Assembly (NCBI RefSeq): GCF_009905375.1
Contig: NC_133649.1
Location: 224,027,275 to 224,091,274 of the forward strand
Direction: 5' to 3'
DNA length: 64,000 nucleotides
Source of the DNA: Apium graveolens
Taxonomy: Eukaryota; Streptophyta; Magnoliopsida; Apiales; Apiaceae
Shown piece by piece: positions 11,205 to 24,021 of the stretch (positions are counted from its first letter, which is position 1; the number at the start of each line of letters is the position of its first letter). A program made the translations under genes and the position numbers. A model generated the notes under the pieces. That model was given only the letters and a program-made list of their open reading frames with translations. It was not told where the DNA came from and made no database searches.

Positions 11205-11450
11205 GATGACAACATAGTTCATTAGACAATTAATCTCAACCGGAATTATCACTATTGACTATATACCATCAAAGGATAATATTGTGGATCCGCTAATCAA
11301 AGGGTTATCAAGAGAAGTGGCTGAAAAATGATCAAGGGGCATGGGTCTTAAGCCTATTGCTTAATGGCGTCATGATGGACACCCACCCATTGCTGACTGG
11401 GGATCTCAAGAACTTGGTTCAATGGGCCAACTAAATCATGATGACCAAAT
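11205..11450 (+). pseudogene. Ty1-copia pol C-terminal remnant (element E)
   Basis: A frame after the A insertion reads RQLISTGIITIDYIPSKDN and then DPLIKGLSREVAEK, a TGA, and GMGLKPIA. This is the end of copia RNase H, in which the usual motif is close to DPLTKGL. The lineage differs from SIRE because there is no long spacer or extra ORF after it. The upstream part has been displaced beyond A and S, off the left edge. Confidence 0.75.
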
Positions 11451-11984
11451 CAATGTGGGGGTAACCCCTGACTTGTTCATATGATAAGGAAACAGTGAAA
11501 CCTATATGGTACGTGGTTAGGTTGTTGAGCTTTTAATGATCTTTGGTGAATACGTGGAATTCAGAATTTAAAGCATGGAATTCAGTTGAGTAAACGCGGG
11601 TTACTCTATACTATAAAGATCACCTATGTGGGAGAGGAGTGGGGCTGCTTCAAAGGAAAATTGCGAGGCACAATTTTGTAGAAACTCATGTAGAACCAGG
11701 ATGATGTTCCATGGCCAAAATGGACATACTCATAAGAGTTGAACGAGTCATAAAAGATATAGTGAGAAGTATATCATCGTTTACACAAATTTTCGAACAA
11801 TTCAAGGACAAATACGTCCATTGTCTACCAGTAAAGTAGATATGCTTATTCGAGTGAAAGTTCAGGAAACATTCTTTACCTAACATATGTTATATTTAAT
11901 CAAATAAACTATCACCAAGTCCAACTCCATGTCTATCTGTCTGATGTGTGCTACGGAAACATCAATATCATCCATGTGGGGCAT
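11451..11984 (+). other. 3' non-coding region of copia element E
   Basis: No ORF of note. It runs from the pol end of E to a short purine-rich GTGGGGCAT just before the LTR start, and so is the 3' untranslated part of the element. Confidence 0.5.
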
Positions 11985-12851
11985 TGTTAGAAAATATGGG
12001 TAGTCATTTTGAGTCATACTTGAGTGAGGGATTATTGCGTGTGCGCAACAAGTGACGCTTGGAATGCGTGCTCCTCCGGGATAGCTTTCCGAGACAGTTT
12101 GAATCACTCAAAATGACTAAGAGATGAATGAGATATGATTATCTAAAGATCATCCCTTAAGAGTGAAAAATGCAAGTGTGCAATTTACATCTCACATTGA
12201 AATGGAAATCGGGCTTCCATTACTTTTTATAGCACAACAATTTAGTAGTGTATAAATGTGTTAATAAGCTTGCAAAGGGCGCATGTGCGACTTGCGGACA
12301 CGAATGTAGCAGAAAATTGGGTCGTTCAATCGCGTTAGTTTTACTAATTCTTATTTCCACCAGGCTTGGCCTTTAAATAATTAATTCATTTTTTATATTA
12401 TAATTATAATTGATTTGACATAATATTAGTTCGAGTCGATTACATATTAATATTAGCGGAATCAATAAATTAACGTGTTTAATTAATTAATGGAGTAGCG
12501 CATAAGTTTTGTTATCCCAGTATATTCATCACTAAGTTGTAGGGTTTTATTCATTCGAAATCTTGACCATTCTCTATTCTCTGTGTATTCGTCGGTGATA
12601 GTTTATTACTCGTCTCAAACTCACTGAAAGTGACGCTCTGCTTTAGAATGTCACTGCAACTCGTTTAATTACGCGAAGCGATTTGCTCACACATACGGTG
12701 AGGGCTAATACGCTTTAAGGAGACGGTCACGCACTGGACTCGGGTTTTTTTCATTCTTGTCTCCTCGTTACTTAATTTTGTTTTCGTTATTTGTTTTATT
12801 CACACACGAACACGATACTTTTCTTTGCTTGATTTTGCAGATTGTGCAACA
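11985..12851 (+). repeat. Candidate 3' LTR of element E
   Basis: Starts TGTTAGAAAATATGGG directly after a purine tract. I place the end at TGCAACA (12851), giving 867 bp. The start is clear but the end is an estimate, because the target duplication is off the left edge. It lies only about 100-300 bp upstream of the presumed 5'UTR exon of the NTF2-RRM gene. Confidence 0.5.
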
Positions 12852-12959
12852 AATGAGACTCTAAATATAAAAAAAAAGAGTAAAATATCGTATAATTTTT
12901 GAAATGCGCTGCAAAACGCGACTTTTTAAAATAATATCGGTCCAAGCCATGATCGGAAA

Positions 12960-13156
12960 ATGTCACACACACTCTTTGGCTGCCAGCCATCCCATTTCTT
13001 CCCCGTACATTTACATATTGAATTATTATTATTTTCGTTGCTAAATATAGTAGTGCACGCTATTATTCTACACTATTATTCATTTTGCAAACTTTTTAAG
13101 AAAAATCTGTGCTCCGTCGTTTCATCTCCCCACAACACAAACACTCCCCAAGAAAG
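12960..13156 (+). other. Probable 5'UTR exon of the NTF2-RRM gene
   Basis: A C- and T-rich stretch with no long frame. It ends CCAAGAAAG at a good splice donor (GTACCT at 13157). The coding start lies directly after an acceptor at 14061, so the gene must have an upstream non-coding exon, and this is the best candidate. The 5' boundary is approximate. The implied 5'UTR intron (13157-14061, 905 bp) is T-rich, as is usual for plant leader introns. Confidence 0.5.
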
Positions 13157-14061
13157 GTACCTCCATTTCTTCATGGTACATATTTTTTTACATATATGCA
13201 TGCTTCTACCACTCTTGTATTATTTTATTTACATGCATTTTCTTGGTTCCCATTTTTTCTTTATATTTTATGGTAAAAAATCAATTTTTTTGTTGATCTA
13301 GTGATTATGTGTAATTATTTGTGTATGATTTTACCTTCTTAGGGTTTTAATGAGTGTTTCTTGAAATGGGTCAGCTTTATTTTGAGATATTTGAGTGTGA
13401 TTAAGTGGGGTTACCATAAATATCTTGTGGGGTTTTGTAAAAATTGAGTTCAGTTAAACCCTAGTTTTGAAATGGGTGATTTTTGGGTTTTTAGTTGTGC
13501 TACTTGTTTAGTGGTCTAATTATGTGGGTATTTTTTAGGTGGGCTAGTGATTTTTACTTGAAGTCTGTAGAGGTGTTTTTGTTCGAATGCGAATTAATTT
13601 AATGTACAAACTAGAAACTTGTGATTATTATTTTTTAGGGCGGTGATTTGTAATATTGTGACAGTGTTTTGCAGTATTTTGATGGTGATTTGTATTTTTG
13701 TAACGGGTGTTTAGATGGTTTGTAGAGTTTTTGGGCTAAAATGGTTCATAGGGGAACTTGAATTGAATTTATTTGTACGAAGACGGAGAGATGGATTGTT
13801 TATGTTTTTTTGTTTTTGATTGAATAAACCAACACGGTCCAAGGCAAAATGTTTTTTTTTCTAATTTTGAATATTGAGAACAGGGTATAGTGTTTTGAGT
13901 TGTTGGTGACTGCAACTGTTTATAATGTTGTTGATTCTTATAGTTTTTTATGGGTTGGAGATTTTATGACAAATGACTTGTATATTTTGCTTTTTCTAAT
14001 ATATGATTGAATTACTGATGGTTCGTTGTGCTCTATGCTGATGTGGGTTTTTTTCATGCAG

Positions 14062-17000
14062 ATGACGGTCCCAGAAGCAAATCATCCTGCTGCTGTGTCT
14101 CTTGGTGCTCAATATGTTGGAAAGGCTTTTGTGGACCAGTATTACTATGTTCTTAGCATCTCCCCAGAGTCGGTCTATAAATTTTATAATGAATCAAGTG
14201 TTTTAGGCCGACCTAATACGGATGGGACTATGACATCAGTGACTACCTTGAAAGTAGGTGCATTGTTAGTATATTCACTTTCTAATTGTTTTGGATTTGT
14301 TAGTTTATATATAATAGCTTATGCTATTGGTTACTTTGGATCAGGATATTGATGAGAAAATGCAGTCAGTGGATTGTAAAAACTTTAAGCCAGAAATTGA
14401 AACAGTAGATGCTCAAGATTCTTATCAAGAAGGGGTAATTGTTGTAGTAACTGGTTCTGTGGTTGGGGCTGACAATGTAAAAAGAAGATTCTGCCAAACC
14501 TTCTTTTTAGCTCCACAAGAGAAGGGCTACTTTGTGCTGAATGATATTTTAAGGTATGTTGAGGAAAGAGTGCAGTTGGAGGTGAACTCTAAACCTGTTG
14601 ATAGTAATGGTGACAGTGTTCCATCGGCAACTTTGACATCTGATTCAGGTTTTTTATCTGTGTTCATTTCAATGTCATAGCTTTTAAAGCATGTCGTCAC
14701 ATATTTGTTTTGGTAGAAACTAATATCCATCCTTCATCATTTGGCTTTGTTTTCTTTGTTCTAGACGACGCTCATGTATTGCCTAGTTATGCTTATGATC
14801 CTTCAAATACTTTTGAGACTGAAAATGCTGAAGTTTGCGAAGCTCGGGAAAATGGAGAAAATTGTAGTCCTGTAGATAATGAGAAACATTCAGATGTTGT
14901 ACCTGAGATTGTTAATGAACAACAAACTGATTCTAGTCAGAATGGTACAATGGCAGCCATCAGCTCAGATTCCTCTGTAGTTCAGCAAGAGAATAGGTCT
15001 TATGCTTCAATTGTGAGTCCATGCATGATATATATTAATTTTGGGAATTGATGAATAAGCTCTCTCTTTACTGTTCAATCTCCCATTCTTGATTTTTGAC
15101 ATGTAAATTACATAATTACATACAACCTTAATGTAATTTCTTCATCCAAAATATGAGAAATTATGTAATACTTTTCATGTAAAAATTAAGAACTGGGGCT
15201 TTGATAGTAGATTGTGGAGCTTATTTATCAACTTCCTTAATTTATTATTATGTTTTTAGTTTTTACCGTACGTTTTTATTCTTTTCTCTCTTTTACATCA
15301 TCTATATGTTTGAGTTTATTGTAGCTGAAGGTAACAAAGGCTGCTGCATATCCAGCTAGTGATTTGAGGTGGGCTCCTACTAAAGCTAGTCCAAATAGAC
15401 GTGGTTCTCCGAAGCTTTCTTCTGAACCAGCTGCATCATTTCCAACTATTGACAATGGTCTTGAAGGTAGCAATCGCGGTCTTGAAGGTAGCAATCCTCA
15501 GGAAGATGGTAATGACATTTAGATTGTTACTCAATAAAAAAAAATTGTTTATGAATCTCTGTTTGGACTTTTGTGTGTACCACATTTTAAATTATATTCT
15601 TAAAGAAAAAGGCCAAGGATAAGCATATGACTGACTTATTGTTTGATGTGTATTACAAACAACAATTTTAATATTTTTAGCGAATATATGTTTCTTTTAC
15701 ATGGATTTCTTTACATGTAGTTGAAGGCCACTCCATTTACATACGAAATTTGCCTTCAAATGTAACTGTTGAGCATGTAATTGAAGAATTTTCAAAGTTT
15801 GGCCATATAAAACATGGTGGTGTACAACTCAAAATTCACAGGGTGACTTTCTAACTTTTTGTATATTATAATAATAATTCAGATATTGCTGTAGTGAATT
15901 GCTCAATTGTGGTTATCTGTTCTGTCTTCTCTATATCTATTTCAGCAACATGGATACCGCTATGGCTTTGTTGAATTTGAAACAGTGGAATCTATGCAAA
16001 ATGCAATAAAGGTACAATAAATGGTACTTCTATTTTATTAGATTCTAGACTTTAAATGAAAGTATCTCATACTACATAGTAGTGATGACCTAAACCATAC
16101 CCTGTTTATATAGTTATTGTGAACACAAGGCCTCAAATATTATGAACATGTGTCTCCGGATATTTTGTTACATAATTATATGATGAGGCCACGGGGTGTG
16201 CATGATTTTTAACTCGACGACAACAGCGGAAGTTGTCTATTCACTGACATCTACTTAGTTAGAATTTGTGTTTTCTCTTCTTTAGAAATTATTTTAGGCT
16301 GATGCAGTACTATAAACATGGTAAGCTGGATATATTGCATTCTATGGCTACTATGTATTACCATCTACTTTCCTATTACAACTGCGTCTGCCTTCTTCCT
16401 GTCACAACTAAACCACTTCAATGCTAAACCTTTCTTTCTGATATCAGTACCACCACAAGGTTTAAGGGCCCATCACCATTATTGGCCAGATGTCACAACA
16501 ATACTAGAGTGAAGGGGCAAGTTAACAAGTTAAATCGTGCCAAAAGTGAACAAGGGGAAGAACTTTTTTTTATGTTTTTTTTGCTAAACAGGGGAAGAAA
16601 TATTTAATGTTTCTATTTCCATTAATAAACCTTATTTGTATCACATGTAGATTAATTTAAATTTAAGGGAGGTTGGCAGTGACAAGTGGTTCGCCTGAAT
16701 TGAAGTACAAATCTCTTTATATGGAAAATGTGTTAAAAGGGCCATAGAGAAAGGACTGTCAAAAGACAGTACTTCAATGTTTTTCTCTTTGATTCAGTGT
16801 AATTTTGCAGATTGCAGGCCAAGTTTCCAGTTCTTTATTTTTTTTATAATAATTATCTACGTTTACTTTCATTTTATGTATGTACTGGATCATTTACCTT
16901 CTATATACTGGACGTCGGGAATTCTCATTTGTTTATAATGGTAATTGGAAGCCTTCTTCTTCATCAGAATTCACTTTGTCTTCAATGTTCTAATACAAAT

Positions 17001-17660
17001 TTTCCAGTTGAAATTAAATTAATAACAAGATTGTTTACCTAAGCATCTAGATTTCTCTTATTTTGTAATTTACAGTTCAATCTTTTAGTAGCTGCTTGAC
17101 TAACACGGATTGCAGCCTATTTAAATTGCATTCGCTGCATGTTCTACATTCCCAATTTCGGCTAGCACATTTTGTGTGAATCATTTCTGCACATTTTACC
17201 CTATTGTTGATAATGTTTTCTCTATTTAACATTTAGGAATCACCGATTGTACTTGGCAGACGTCACGTTGTGGTGGAGGAAAAGCTATCCACTATCAAAG
17301 GCTAGTATAATTTTCATGTTATCCTTTTTAAGAAATAAAGTTTATTATCGTAATATGTTTATCTTTTTATATAATCATTTAACATTTTTGAGATGTTTCT
17401 TCACAGTTGGGAGCAGTGGAAATACTGATAGGAATACTTCAGGGAGGGGTGTATACCAGGACGGTTTCCAGAGACATGGAAACATCGAAGACAGGTATGG
17501 TGGAAGTGAGTTCAGAAACAATCACAATTTTTCAAGGCGCCCAACTAGTAATGGTGGACGTAACACCGAGTATCGCTATCAACGTGTTGAGCGAGTTGGG
17601 GTAGATAAAAGTGGGCTGTTTAATGATTCTGACCTTTCATTAATGAAATATTTGTTCTAG
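14062..17660 (+). CDS. NTF2 and RRM domain protein, G3BP-like
   Basis: Eight coding exons: 14062-14253, 14345-14648, 14765-15012, 15325-15508, 15721-15842, 15946-16011, 17237-17300, 17407-17660. All phases agree and give 477 aa. Residues about 10-130 are an NTF2-like domain (YVGKAFVDQYYYVL, LGRPNTDGTM, FFLAPQEKGYFVLND). An acidic, low-complexity linker follows. An RRM lies at about 312-390, with RNP2 IYIRNL and RNP1 YGFVEF, then a short Gly/Arg-containing tail. Plant G3BP-like proteins of this architecture bind RNA and join stress granules in the cytoplasm; here that is inference from the family. The ATG follows immediately after the 5'UTR intron acceptor. The last intron begins GC, not GT. 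The intron at 16012-17236 is the longest (1.2 kb) and shows nothing else. Confidence 0.92.
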
Positions 17661-17961
17661 AATTCAGGGTTCTTATTAGTATGTTACGACTGATGTTTCT
17701 TAAAATTGTGGTTAAGAGGCAGTCAGCACTAAAATGGCTATTAAATTATGAAATGCATGAATAGCTGTTGCTTCGGTGTTCTGAGATCTGAGTCTTTTGA
17801 CACGGATATACCTGATCAGACGCTGATATATCAAGGCAACCTTTTCCTGCTAGCATTTTAAAGAATATTATCTGCTGAATGATAATGTTTATTCCACTAT
17901 ATAAACATACACATGTCTGAATGCACAAAATGTAATTAGCAGAACATCTTTATCCTCAAAT

Positions 17962-18533
17962 TCAGTTTGATTTCTGCAAATTAGATACAAAATTTGATGC
18001 TGCAAAAGCAGCAGATCCACCGACTACACAGAGCAGGGCGACAGCAACTTGCAACCCTGCTTCCCAGGGATAATCTTCTGGCACTAAGTAAGCACACAGA
18101 GGACCTACAAGTAGCAATCCCAGGCTCAGGTTCAAGAGTGCAGACGGGGTTCCGGGATCAGTTGCTGCTGAAAGGACTCCAAGTTCTTCAGCTTTAGAGA
18201 GGAGACCAAGTTTCTCTATCGACGAAAGTGATAGTCCAAAGTCCTCTGCCGCCGAAAGTAATCCAGCTTTCTCCGCTTTTGTTAGAAGTTTCAATTGTTG
18301 CACTCTTGTCAAAAGCTTGATTGATGATGATGATGTTGTGGCCTTGAGTATAACAAATTCAAAGTATTACCTCTTAGATAATGCAGCACAGAAGACTAAA
18401 TGATTCTGATTAAAAACACACACACCTAAATGATTCTGATTCATATGGAAATACTGACCTTTTTTGGAGCAACAGTTTTAGCAACTGAAGGAAGGGGTTT
18501 CTGGGCAGCCATGGATTGAATTGAAAGAGCCAT
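17962..18533 (-). CDS. DUF1118 thylakoid protein, RIQ-like
   Basis: Two exons on the minus strand, 18533-18459 and 18342-17962, give 151 aa. The ATG is at 18533. The first about 30 residues are rich in Ser, Ala and Lys, compatible with a plastid transit peptide. Residues 39-86 hold repeated helix-like units ([27 protein letters not shown]). Two hydrophobic segments, about 93-113 and 121-143, should span the membrane, separated by PEDYPWE. I recognise the DUF1118 family, whose Arabidopsis members RIQ1/RIQ2 act in grana stacking and LHCII organisation; which paralogue this is cannot be told from sequence alone. It is convergent with the NTF2-RRM gene, with about 300 bp between stops. Confidence 0.8.
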
Positions 18534-18990
18534 CTGTGTTTGATAATCAAATGTATCCTCAGTGATATGCAAAGCAGAGAGATAGCAGCTAGCAACTAGT
18601 AGTGAAGTGATTAGGATTGCATATTAGTTGGTCGAGCAGTTGTCCACATTTCAGAAGATGAGTGGCTATGATAGCTCTTCTTTTGGCTCTTTCTCTCATC
18701 CACCTTTAGAGGACTTGGCCTGTAGAAAGACATGTATGTATGTAGGCTATAGCATGCCCATTCAGTTGAAAAGAAAAAAGGGTATGGCATGCCCATAATC
18801 CTTGATGTGATCTTAGGCTCTTTATTTCCTGGTTGAGAATGTTTGTTGATACTTTGAGAACATATGGGCTTATTTTATGCCAAAGTTTTACATATTAATC
18901 TTTTATTTCTTTGTAAGTAAAATATTAAAATAAATGAATAATAAGGAGAGAAACTTATGTTATCTTATTCTATTATCTTTAAAGGAGAGT
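18534..18990. other. Upstream region of the RIQ-like gene
   Basis: Contains the 5'UTR and presumed promoter of the minus-strand RIQ-like gene. No clear TATA box or other gene is visible. Confidence 0.4.
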
Positions 18991-19009
18991 TTTTGTTTAT
19001 ACCGGTTTG

Positions 19010-22000
19010 GTTACTTGGTGCAGAAAAGAAAAAACCAAACCAAATGTATACTGTATATCCCACAAAACTTGGGGAGGGTATGATGTACGCAGCCTTCCCC
19101 AAAAGATTATGTTTCAAAAGACCTTCGGCTTGTGTGTGAACATGCATAAATATAGAATAATAAAAAGATATAATACGCAATACCGAATAGTGACCGTTTG
19201 TAGTCACTTTTATCCCACATAAAAACACTTTTGATATTTTCAACCCAATCTTGCTTAAGAACACTCGCAGAATTTCTAATTTGTAAATCAAATAACTCCC
19301 TGTTCAAAAAAGACAAGACATTTGATCTACCAAAAAAATGATTAGTGTCAATAATGTATGAAACTCATAATACAATAATAATAGAATTAAGTACCTTAAC
19401 AGAATGAATAAACTGACACTATATGTGACTAACAATGTATGCTACTAAATCTCAAAATACAAAATCAATCTATCCCATAAGTTAGTCAACCACTCTAATT
19501 CGACGCCTCCAACACCTTCTATCTAATACCATATCCCCCGAAGGTTTAAAAAATGCAAATCTAGTGAAAGTAGGTTATCCCAAGTTCTTCTCGGTCATCC
19601 TTTCCTTCTCACACCCGGCAACACTAAACCTTCAACTCTCCGCACTGGAGCCGTTATATGCCTCCTCCGAACATGTCCAAACCATCGCAATTTACCTTCC
19701 CTTACTTTTTTTTATTATAGATGCAACTCTTAATTTCCTTCTGAAAAAACCCATTGGCAATCTATCTAACAAGGTGCGGCCACAATCCAACGCAACATCC
19801 TCATTTCCGCTACCTTTAGGCGTTGTTCTTGGGCCTTTGTTACCGCCTAACATTCCGCCCCATACAACAAAGGTGGTCTAATCGCCATTCGATAAAATCT
19901 TTCTTTTAATTTTAAAGGAATCTTTTTTATCACACAGTACTCTTGAAGCAACCCTCCACTTTAACCATCCAGATGGGATATGATGAGTAACATCTGCATC
20001 TATCTTACCATCTTTATGAATCATAGATCCCAAATACTTGAAACTTTCTTTCGGAACTAATAAATGCTCTCCAATCCTAACATCAACCCCCTCTTCATCT
20101 GGTTCGTTACTAAAATTACACCACATGTATTCAGTTTTTGAATGACTAACACGCAAGCCCGAAGTCTCTAATGTAACTCTCCATTATTCTAACTTCTCAT
20201 TAATCTCCGACTTTTACTCATTAATGATAACTATGTCATCCGCAAAAATCATACACCACGGTACAACATCCTGGATTCCTCTAGTGAGTACATCTATAAT
20301 TATTGCGAATAAAAATGGATTTAATGATGATCCTTGATGAAGTCCTATCTTGACCGGAAAATATTGAGTATCACCAACAGGTGTCCTGACACAAGTCATT
20401 ACATGAGAATACATTTCCTAAATTGCCCTCACATATAGCCAAGACACGCCTTCACTCTCCAAACTTGTCCAAATTACGCTGCGCGGAACACTATTATAAG
20501 CTTTTTCCAAATCTATAAACACCATGTGCAGGTCCCTCCTACGTTCCCTATATTTCTCCATTAAACACCTAAGAAAATGAATCGCCTCCATTGTCGACTT
20601 TACATGCATGAAACCAAATTGATTTTCTGACACTGTAACCTTGCTTCTAAGCCTAATTTCAATCACTCGCTCCCATAATTTCATAATATGACTTAAAAGT
20701 TTAATACCACGAAAATTACTACAATTCTGAGCATCACTCTTATTATTGTAAATTGTAATAACCATGCTAAGCTTCCATTCATGTGGTATCTTACCAGTCC
20801 GAAAAATAAGATTGAAGAGTTGAGCCAACCACCGCTCACCCTCCTTACCTAAACACCATCATACCTTTATAGGTATTTTGTCTGGACTAGTGGCTTTACC
20901 TTTACCCATCTTCCTTAATGTCAACTCAATTTCTTTACCATTTATAGGTTGTATATTAGAATCGTAATGCGATTGACGAACTGTTTCTCATTCAATCTCC
21001 TCTCCACTTATACAAGACGTTAAATAACTGTCTGAAATAGTGATACCGTCTACATTTAATATCATCATCCTTAACTAACACGCGTGCATTTTCATCCTTA
21101 ATAAATCTGACAAATCCCAAATCTCGTTGTCTCTTTTCTCGAGCATTTGCTATTTTATAAATTCCATTTGCTCCCTCATTTGTAGATAGACCTATATACA
21201 TTTCTTCATAAGCCTTATCTTTCGCCTCCACCACAGCCCGTTTTGCTAGACGTTTTGCTTCCTTATAAAGAATTTTCTTTGTATCAAATTCCTCTTATTC
21301 ATTGCAGCATATAAGCTCCCTAAAGCGTGCTTGTTTAACTTTTACTCGCTCTTGCACATCCTCATTCCACCACCAAGCATCTTTTTGATCATGAATTTTC
21401 CTCGAGTTGATTTCTAACATATCTTTAGCCACACCCCTAATTAAAGAAGCCAGATGATTCCATATTTGGTTTACATCATCCCCAACAAAGCTTCTTTGTT
21501 CCAAATCAATTCGTTCCTTGAAAATCCGTACTCTTTCACCTTTCAGATTTTTTCATAAAATACGCGGTGTCGTCTCCTGAATACCTATTATTCTCTTTCT
21601 CCTCATAAAAATATTCATTACCAACAAACGATATTGTGTAGCACACATCTCATCCGGAATCACTTTACAATCTTTATAATTTTTGTTGCGTCTTCTCGTA
21701 AGAAAATAATCTATTTGCGTGCTACAACCACCACTCTTAAAAGTAATTAAATGAGCATCCCTCTTTTTGAAACAAGAATTAACTATCACTAATTCATGAG
21801 TTAATGCAAATTCTAAAAGAGTACACCCACATTCATTCCTTATACCATATCCAAAACCCCTATGAGTACCAATATATCCATCATAATGCTCACCAATATG
21901 GCCATTAAAATCACCCCCGATATATAAAATTTGATCACTAGGTATTGTACTAACTCAATCATCTAAACAATCTCAGAAGAATTTTTTTCTCCTTATCTCC

Positions 22001-22430
22001 CAAACCAGCATGTGGAGCGTAGGCACCAACAATATTAACAACCACAACATCCACAACTAGTTTAATCATCATCACCCTATCATTAAATCGAATCACCACC
22101 ACTATATTATTCCTCAATTGTGTACGTAACATAATACCAACACCATTCATATTGGTTACAACACCTGAATGCCATAGTTTAAATTTATTGGATTCCTTTG
22201 TCTTAGCACTCTTCCACATAATCTCTTGCACACAAATTGCATCAACATGTCTTTTCTTTAAGCCATCTACAAGTTCCAAAAACTTCCCAGTAAGAGTGCC
22301 TACATTCAAAGAACCTACCCTGAAGATAGAATCAACAACCTCCCTATTACTCCCTCTACTCTCCAAAACACCACGACTACAAGTTGCCATCAATGAAATT
22401 ACACCACTTACAAGAACAAAAAAATACTAA
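19010..22430 (-). mobile_element. RTE-type LINE, decayed
   Basis: The minus strand reads a single LINE polyprotein with many breaks. The endonuclease (from about 22393) shows VGSLNVGTLTGK, CVQE, NIVGAYAPH, then GDFNGHIG near 21930, FGYGIRNECG, and the terminal VIPDEMCATQYRLLVM. The reverse transcriptase (20828-20214) shows FRGIKLLSH, ENQFGFMHVKSTMEAIH, HMVFIDLEKAYNSVPR and the catalytic FADD. A C-terminal region continues to about 19500. These motifs fit plant RTE-clade elements. The 3' tail near 19040-19110 carries the ACGCAGCC-type sequence common in such LINEs. It encodes target-primed reverse transcription and is inactive here, with several stops and a His-to-Tyr change at the endonuclease end. 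Confidence 0.85.
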
Positions 22431-23097
22431 ATAAACACAATAAATGACTCATAAAATTAAGAACAATGAATAAATTATAAGATACAATATCGAAAGTGAC
22501 TGTCGCAAGTCACTCATTTTTCTTCAGAGATCCACCCAGACAAGATGTATATGATGTATATATCTTCTTAAAAAAGTACCCAATAGCAATGGAACACCCA
22601 CAACACCGACCCTTATATCTCAAAAAAATGTAATGGTGTGGTGTCTCAAACACTACACAAACCCACGTATGCCTCCATGATTACCCAATAATTATATTAT
22701 ACAAATGAAGTGCCAAAAAAGGTGGACAATCTGAAAATGTTGAACATAAAATATTGGAAATCATTCAATAAATGAAGATGGTAACGGCCGCTTGATCACT
22801 CCAAACTCTTTTTCCAGTATTCTTCAAATGTGTGACCTGAACATCGAAAGAAATATACAAATTGTCTTACGATTACTGAAACTTTTATATTGGTGAAAAC
22901 GGGCTTCCAAAGAACAATGATTAGGCAACCATCAAAACTGGCTTTTGTCTACTTCTAAATCAGGCGTCCAAAGAAGACAATTAAAATACCACTTTTTTCC
23001 ACTTTATTTGGGGGAAGAAGAAAAGGCCAATAGATAAAAATATTTTATTAAGATAAGCAAAAATCCAAAATCTTTATTAGTGGCATTTCAAAAAAAA
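22431..23097. other. Intergenic stretch, nothing recognised
   Basis: AT-rich sequence after the LINE 5' end. A short hairpin-forming AGTGACTGTCGCAAGTCACT occurs at 22495-22514. No gene is seen. Confidence 0.5.
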
Positions 23098-23607
23098 TCT
23101 ATATCTATATTAATATACTATAATAACCGGAAGGGGGTATAATTTAGTATGCTTTTTTTATTAGTTTGGTTATTCTCATTTATGACCGTTACTATACAAT
23201 AATAATCGGAATGGAGTATAATTTGTTATGCTTTTTTGGTTAGTTTCGTTATCCCCATTTATGACCGCCGGATCTTTTTAATAAGTGATCAAGACCGTTA
23301 GATTCAAATACCAAAAAAATATACACAACTCAAGCCCCCAAGTTCAAACCCCGCCAACAACAAATATTTATATTATTATTTATATACTATTAAAACTTCC
23401 AGGTTCGAACCCCGCCAACAACAAATATTTATATTATTATTTATACACTACTCAAGATTTAGGTTCGAATCCACTCAACAACAAATATTTATATTATTAT
23501 TTATAAATATTGTAATAAGGCAATGATCTAAAAATAAATTTAATATAATTTAAAATAATATGAAAATATTAATAAAGACATGTGTCTCATAAGGGTTGTA
23601 AAGCTAG
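23098..23607 (+). mobile_element. Helitron-like non-autonomous element 1
   Basis: About 510 bp. It starts TCTATATC...ACTATAATAA and ends AAAGCTAG followed by T, the TC...CTAG|T ends expected of plant Helitrons, with no target duplication. It is related to the element at 28120-28623: both share ATAATCGGAA-type starts, ACCGTTAGAT and an internal minisatellite. No Rep/helicase ORF is present. The 3' hairpin is weak here, so assignment is by ends and by comparison of the two copies. Confidence 0.55.
23339..23515 (+). repeat. Three-unit minisatellite inside Helitron-like element 1
   Basis: Three imperfect units of about 60-61 bp. Each begins with GGTTCGAACC or a variant, followed by CAACAACAAATATTTATAT. 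The GGTTCGAANCC core resembles the B box of tRNA-type promoters. Confidence 0.8.
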
Positions 23608-23979
23608 TAAAAATAAAAGTGCGACTTTTACCTATAGCGAAGTACTTGTCCCGTTCCTGACAAAAAAAAAGAGTAGTACTTAACTTTTTAAAAAATAAAA
23701 AAGAAAATAGTAATTTTATGTATTAAACAATTTAGACGCTATCTGGTTTGGAATTTTGGCCACCGACAAAGGCCCAAGAGCGTTAAATAAAGATAACGAA
23801 TGAAAATGCGTGTATTTCGATAAATCTGTGGTTGTATGATGATAAATTATATGTCGAATGGTGAATTTTGACGAGTATCAGGTGTTGAGTCTTTTATGGA
23901 AAAAATAAGGGATGGTCGACTATGTTAATATGAACATGTTTAAAGATAACGAGTATCGGACTTAGTTTGAGGGGTTGAA

Positions 23980-23983
<4 letters not shown>
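23608..23983. other. Intergenic stretch, nothing recognised
   Basis: AT-rich, no ORF or repeat of note. Confidence 0.5.

Positions 23984-24016
<33 letters not shown>
23984..24016. repeat. AT microsatellite and target of a solo LTR
   Basis: A run of TA dinucleotides. The neighbouring LTR is flanked by TATAT on both sides, so the microsatellite was the insertion target. Confidence 0.9.

Positions 24017-24021
<5 letters not shown>

Noticed and set aside
18965..19316. Minus-strand ORFs near the LINE 3' end with a hydrophobic stretch
   Set aside because: They overlap the LINE tail and each other in several frames, lack a plausible promoter, and contain the LINE-tail sequence.
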